Positions 60,027-64,000 of a stretch of DNA of 64,000 nucleotides are shown here, piece by piece. This stretch comes from Oasisia sp. SBJ-2009 (taxonomy: Eukaryota > Annelida > Polychaeta > Sabellida > Siboglinidae), in assembly GCA_964017155.1 (NCBI GenBank), contig OZ024865.1, positions 44,917,634-44,981,633 of the forward strand, in the 5' to 3' direction. Under the pieces are notes generated by a model that was not told where the DNA came from, did no database searches, and was given only the letters and a program-made list of their open reading frames with translations. Position numbers and translations under genes: made by a program. Every line of letters starts with the position of its first letter. Position 1 is the stretch's first letter.

Positions 60027-63000
60027 GGTTGTCTGTGATTGGTCGGAATAGTACTGCTATTATGGCGCCCCCTGCAGGACAACGGCCAGTTGGAACGCTG
60101 TTTCGCTTACGCGAAAACCACAGCAATTTCACTATATCTGATGTATTTCTCACGCGGTGTCGACCCATGTGTCTGATGTGTGTTCTGGGCAAACCGGTGT
60201 TTGGCAGTGGTGGCTTGTGTTTGTCCCCTCAGTTATCACTCTGCATGTGTCTTATGATGTAATTATTACCGTATAATTAATAACTTCCAGAGAAATATCC
60301 ACGTTATTCGTTGTATTTTAAAACAGCTTCGATATATATATCCGAAAGTCTTGTTTAGAAAGTACTCGTTCATACAAGCATAATATATGGTATTGATGTA
60401 ATCTGCCACGATAGTGTAATGTCAGTTTTTATATCTCTGAAGATTTGATCTAAATGAGCACTTGAACATTTCTAGAAAAAAGGAAATGAACGACATGGTT
60501 TTTTAACGATTTGACTTTGTGAAACGTGTTGAAACCTGTCTTATTAATCTATGTACCCGTCTGCGTTCTTTGAAACCGAAGTGACTACGAATATCGTTTA
60601 CATATGTAGTGTGTTTTTGAACAGAACATTGACGAATGCTTAAATCAGAAATCAGTTGTATTGGCCACATCAATGCACTAGTTGACGGCAGGCTACAGGC
60701 CAAACGTGACAGTGATCCTAGACATGTGTGTGTTGATTGCACGTTGACTTGTGATGTTCCTTGGCTGTGATTACTCATTGAGTAGCCCAGGTAAGACATT
60801 GCTCTCATCTGTAGGAGATCCACACCCATGACCTAGACGTGGAGAATACAAGACCTAGCATGCAGTATTTATGTTGTGATGTTTATGAGTTATGTTACTG
60901 AAAGGTAAATGGACAGGTATCTCGTTTAACGATTTACCTGAAATTGATTTCGCTTACAAACTGCCAGTCTTTATATATGGTGTATTATCATAAGCTGTTT
61001 GGAAAGGGTATGCGAGTACGTGGTTTGTCTTTCATTTGTAGAGTATTACAAGCTGGTTAATATCCTATCCTTTACTGCTAGACGTTATTTGAAACTATTG
61101 TAGGGAAACTTTAATTGCGTGATGTATCATTCAGGTGGCCATAGAGGTGAGGTTAAACTGATGGTAATTTGACCAGTGATGTAATGTCTTGAATTAGTTT
61201 TCTCATGTAATTGCGTCAACTCCACATTTTCTAAGAATGTTTAGTGACGCTTCTAAGTATGGTATTTTATATCCTTAACTTTATTGTCGGAATAATTGTC
61301 ATTGAAAGTATGCAGATGATATATACGATGTATATATATTAAAAAACATGGCAAAGCATTAGAAATGTTGCATCTTTATGAAACTTGTTACAAAAAGGAA
61401 AATAATCCGCCACAGTGAATTTGTTGCTGATATTTGAAATATTTTTCTGTTCAGGTATTTATAGAATTGTGAATTTTACACCGACATTCGTTCATAAGTG
61501 CTCTAAATTGACGCGTAAAATTGCGTTATGGTGAAACTCTTGGTTTGTGGTAATTAACATATAGCTATTGCTGTGTGCGGTTTGGAAAGATCATGATTAT
61601 GATGGATTTTTTCGTATGTAAGGATCCATTCCTTTGTAGTGTTGAAGCAATGACCAAACAGTGCATTTTACATCACTTAGAAAAAATATTGAAAATTGTA
61701 TCATTTTTAATACCCGTACCAAAAATATTGAAAATTGTATCATTTTTAATACCCGTACCAAGCGTAATATTTAATAAAATATAACATGTCAATGCTGCTG
61801 TTGAAGTGGTTATTTTGTATGCTTACAGTGAACTCCCGATGATATAATTGGGGATAATGGAACAACATTGTTCATATGACGATTTACTCATTCCTTTGTG
61901 ACTAAACGTGTTGTTGGTAGGATCAAATTGGTTTGGTTTGAAGGTAGTCTAGAATGAATAGTCTAGTGCACTCAGCCTTAGGAAATTGGAGCAGGTTCAA
62001 AATAGTCCGCCTGAGGGCGACACAGTCGTTACGCTCTGTGTGACCGCGGTGTTGTATTCTGACGCCGAATGTAGCAAAATTATTTAATATTAATTTTGTA
62101 TATAATAGCATTAAGCCGCCGTCATCTATGAATCAGATCAAATGTGTACTATACTCTATTTAAATATCACCTGCTAATGCCCATACTTGCTATCCACAAA
62201 ATAGTGTGGCCGTAAGTTTGATAAAGTTATGCCTCGTTCATGTCAATCGGCTTGTACGGTTGTTCAGAACTGGTGCAATGCTACCTCATCAAAGACTTAT
62301 AATTATTGACACTAGTCGTTACTGTAAATCGCTCAATAGTTATTGGTTTATTAACAACCTGATATTTGTGAACAGGGCTTTACGTCATTGTGGAAGTATG
62401 TAGCACTGACACTATTCCACGTGACTTAAAACATGACATATCTTAACTTGTAAAGAGTAGTTGCGCATATTACCGAAGAGGCAAAATGATAAAGGTATAG
62501 AATATTAACAACAAACTGCAGTGATTTATATTTGTTACAAACGGAGCAATGTGAGTCCCTTTCGTCAAAATAATAAAAACAAAAATCAAGAAAATATTCG
62601 TGTTCTTCTGGCGGAAAATCTCGAATGAGTAACGGTACATTCGTGTATTTTGCACTGTTAACTTTGGCTGCCATTCAGTAGTTTCCAAATAGATGTAATA
62701 TTATTAGATGTCCAGTGTTGGAGTTGACAGTGTCGTGTCGACACCAGTTTGACTATTCCTGTCGACTGCAATTGATAATACACGCTGATTAAACACGTTT
62801 ATAGTTGACATTACTTCAGACCCAGACAAGATGTATTTCGCCGGCTCGTAGGACCGTGGACATCTGATACGAACCCTACACGCGTTCACAGCTCCTGTGG
62901 AGTGACAGGTCACCGGTGGTAGACCGCGCCATAACCCCAGCACCATGCCGGGGCGATACAGCCGGCCGAGGGTGCGTGGGTTGTACGCAGGCGTTGTCGG

Positions 63001-64000
63001 CCTTTCGAGGGTTGTTTGACGGCTTCAAGTGCTTCCCGTCACTAACACCCGGAGACTGCCATGGCCCTACAGTCGTCTTATAGTGCCGACAAAAATTAGG
63101 CGAGACGGACGCTATATTATTGACGGTCCCAGATAAGATATATACATTATAAGATATATATCGTCGTTAATGCGTCGCACGTTAAAATCTGAACTCGGTG
63201 TAGGTTTTTGTTTTTAACATAACTTCTCGTTAATACGTCCGTTGCACATTACAAACATGCCTTCTGAGTGGGCTGTTGCTTTCAACATGTCTCAACGGGT
63301 ATGTTGTTATAATAAATTTAGTCAGACATGCGTTGCCTTATGGTATGGCCGATGCGATCGACCTAATTAATTACGTGCAACGAATCTTGTTTTCAAGTTT
63401 CAACTGTCAGACGATATCTGCTTCGGAAATGCAAATGCGAAAGTCATTATGACGAATCTTACTCTCATTGACGATGAAATCGCTAAAAAGAAACAAATTG
63501 CAACATTGTCCAATTGTATAATATGATTTTTGTTAACAAACAACATTTTAGTGTACTCTCTATGGAGGGGAGGTCAAGAAAAGTACTCTTGGTACGCTTC
63601 CGAACGACCCCTTAGCGTGAGGTATATTTTACGTATGACCCTCTCACTCAGTGTTCGTGGTAGGTCTCCGTACTGCCTTAGCATAACAAGTACATACTGG
63701 CTAATGTCATGTCAGACTTGGTTGCTTCACCTCATTCGATACCTTACTTTCTCTTTGTCATTTAACTATTTGATTGAAAGCTATGCTAACAAGGTTTTTG
63801 CTAGATAGACTCTATAATGCAGACACGCCCAAAACGTCTGGTGACGTCTGAGGTGTATTCATGAGCGAATAATTATGTCGTCTATAGATTGGTTGTTTTG
63901 TCTAGGTGTGCCCTAGTAAAATATTGATGGCTTACAGACAACATATCTAACACACCTCTATGGTCTGTCTCCGTCACTAGTCACGCCCCTTTGTCATCTC
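60027..64000. other. region downstream of RANBP1
   Basis: Holds the RANBP1 3' UTR, a 36-bp tandem duplication at 61687-61761, and a GC/CpG-rich patch at 62830-63070 that could be a promoter of a gene beyond the window. No protein-coding exon could be supported. Confidence 0.5.
61687..61761. repeat. 36-bp tandem duplication downstream of RANBP1
   Basis: AAATATTGAAAATTGTATCA plus TTTTTAATACCCGTACC occurs twice back to back. An AATAAA at 61773-61778 follows and could serve as a polyadenylation signal for a long RANBP1 3' UTR; that role is a guess. Confidence 0.7.

Noticed and set aside
63257..63298. Possible first coding exon (MPSEWAVAFNMSQR with donor GTATGT)
   Set aside because: ATG context and donor are acceptable, but 14 codons without a following exon in the window cannot be supported.

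Overview
The window is animal nuclear DNA. It is AT-rich, with short coding exons bounded by GT-AG introns of about 0.3-1.5 kb, many microsatellites and minisatellites, non-LTR retrotransposon remains and numerous small foldback or inverted-repeat transposons. The gene content and repeat style suit an invertebrate, most likely a lophotrochozoan such as a mollusc; that placement is inference only. Three conserved genes were reconstructed exon by exon, and every join keeps the reading frame.

TCHP (trichoplein, minus strand, coding 5595-17693, 14 coding exons, 499 aa) is a centriolar and keratin-filament coiled-coil protein. TRMT2A (tRNA m5U54 methyltransferase, minus strand, coding 20892-48684, 20 coding exons, 653 aa) carries an N-terminal RRM and a TrmA-type catalytic domain. 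Its RRM exons are separated from its catalytic exons by a 15.9-kb intron. RANBP1 (plus strand, 50311-60026, probably 6 coding exons, 229 aa) is the Ran-GTP-binding co-activator of RanGAP. TRMT2A and RANBP1 lie head to head, as they do in mammals (the Htf9-c/Htf9-a pair), with coding starts 1.6 kb apart. The RANBP1 side of the shared interval has an E2F-type motif and an inverted CCAAT box.

Layout: 1-5594 intergenic with one retrotransposon fragment; 5595-17693 TCHP with MITEs, a 51-copy minisatellite and a 44-bp perfect hairpin in its introns; 17694-20891 intergenic plus a second minisatellite just past the TRMT2A stop; 20892-48684 TRMT2A, whose giant intron 8 (28148-44091) holds a GC-rich intronless RS-protein ORF on the other strand and many transposons; 48685-50310 divergent promoter interval; 50311-60026 RANBP1, whose first intron contains an apparently full-length LINE (50789-55154) with two open ORFs; 60027-64000 intergenic.

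The most unusual object is the TCHP intron 5 minisatellite (12990-14205). Each unit resembles an RFX X-box, the cis-element of ciliary genes. On the transcribed strand each unit also reads as a branch-point-like motif plus pyrimidine tract, and there is no AG for about 690 nt upstream of the exon 6 acceptor.
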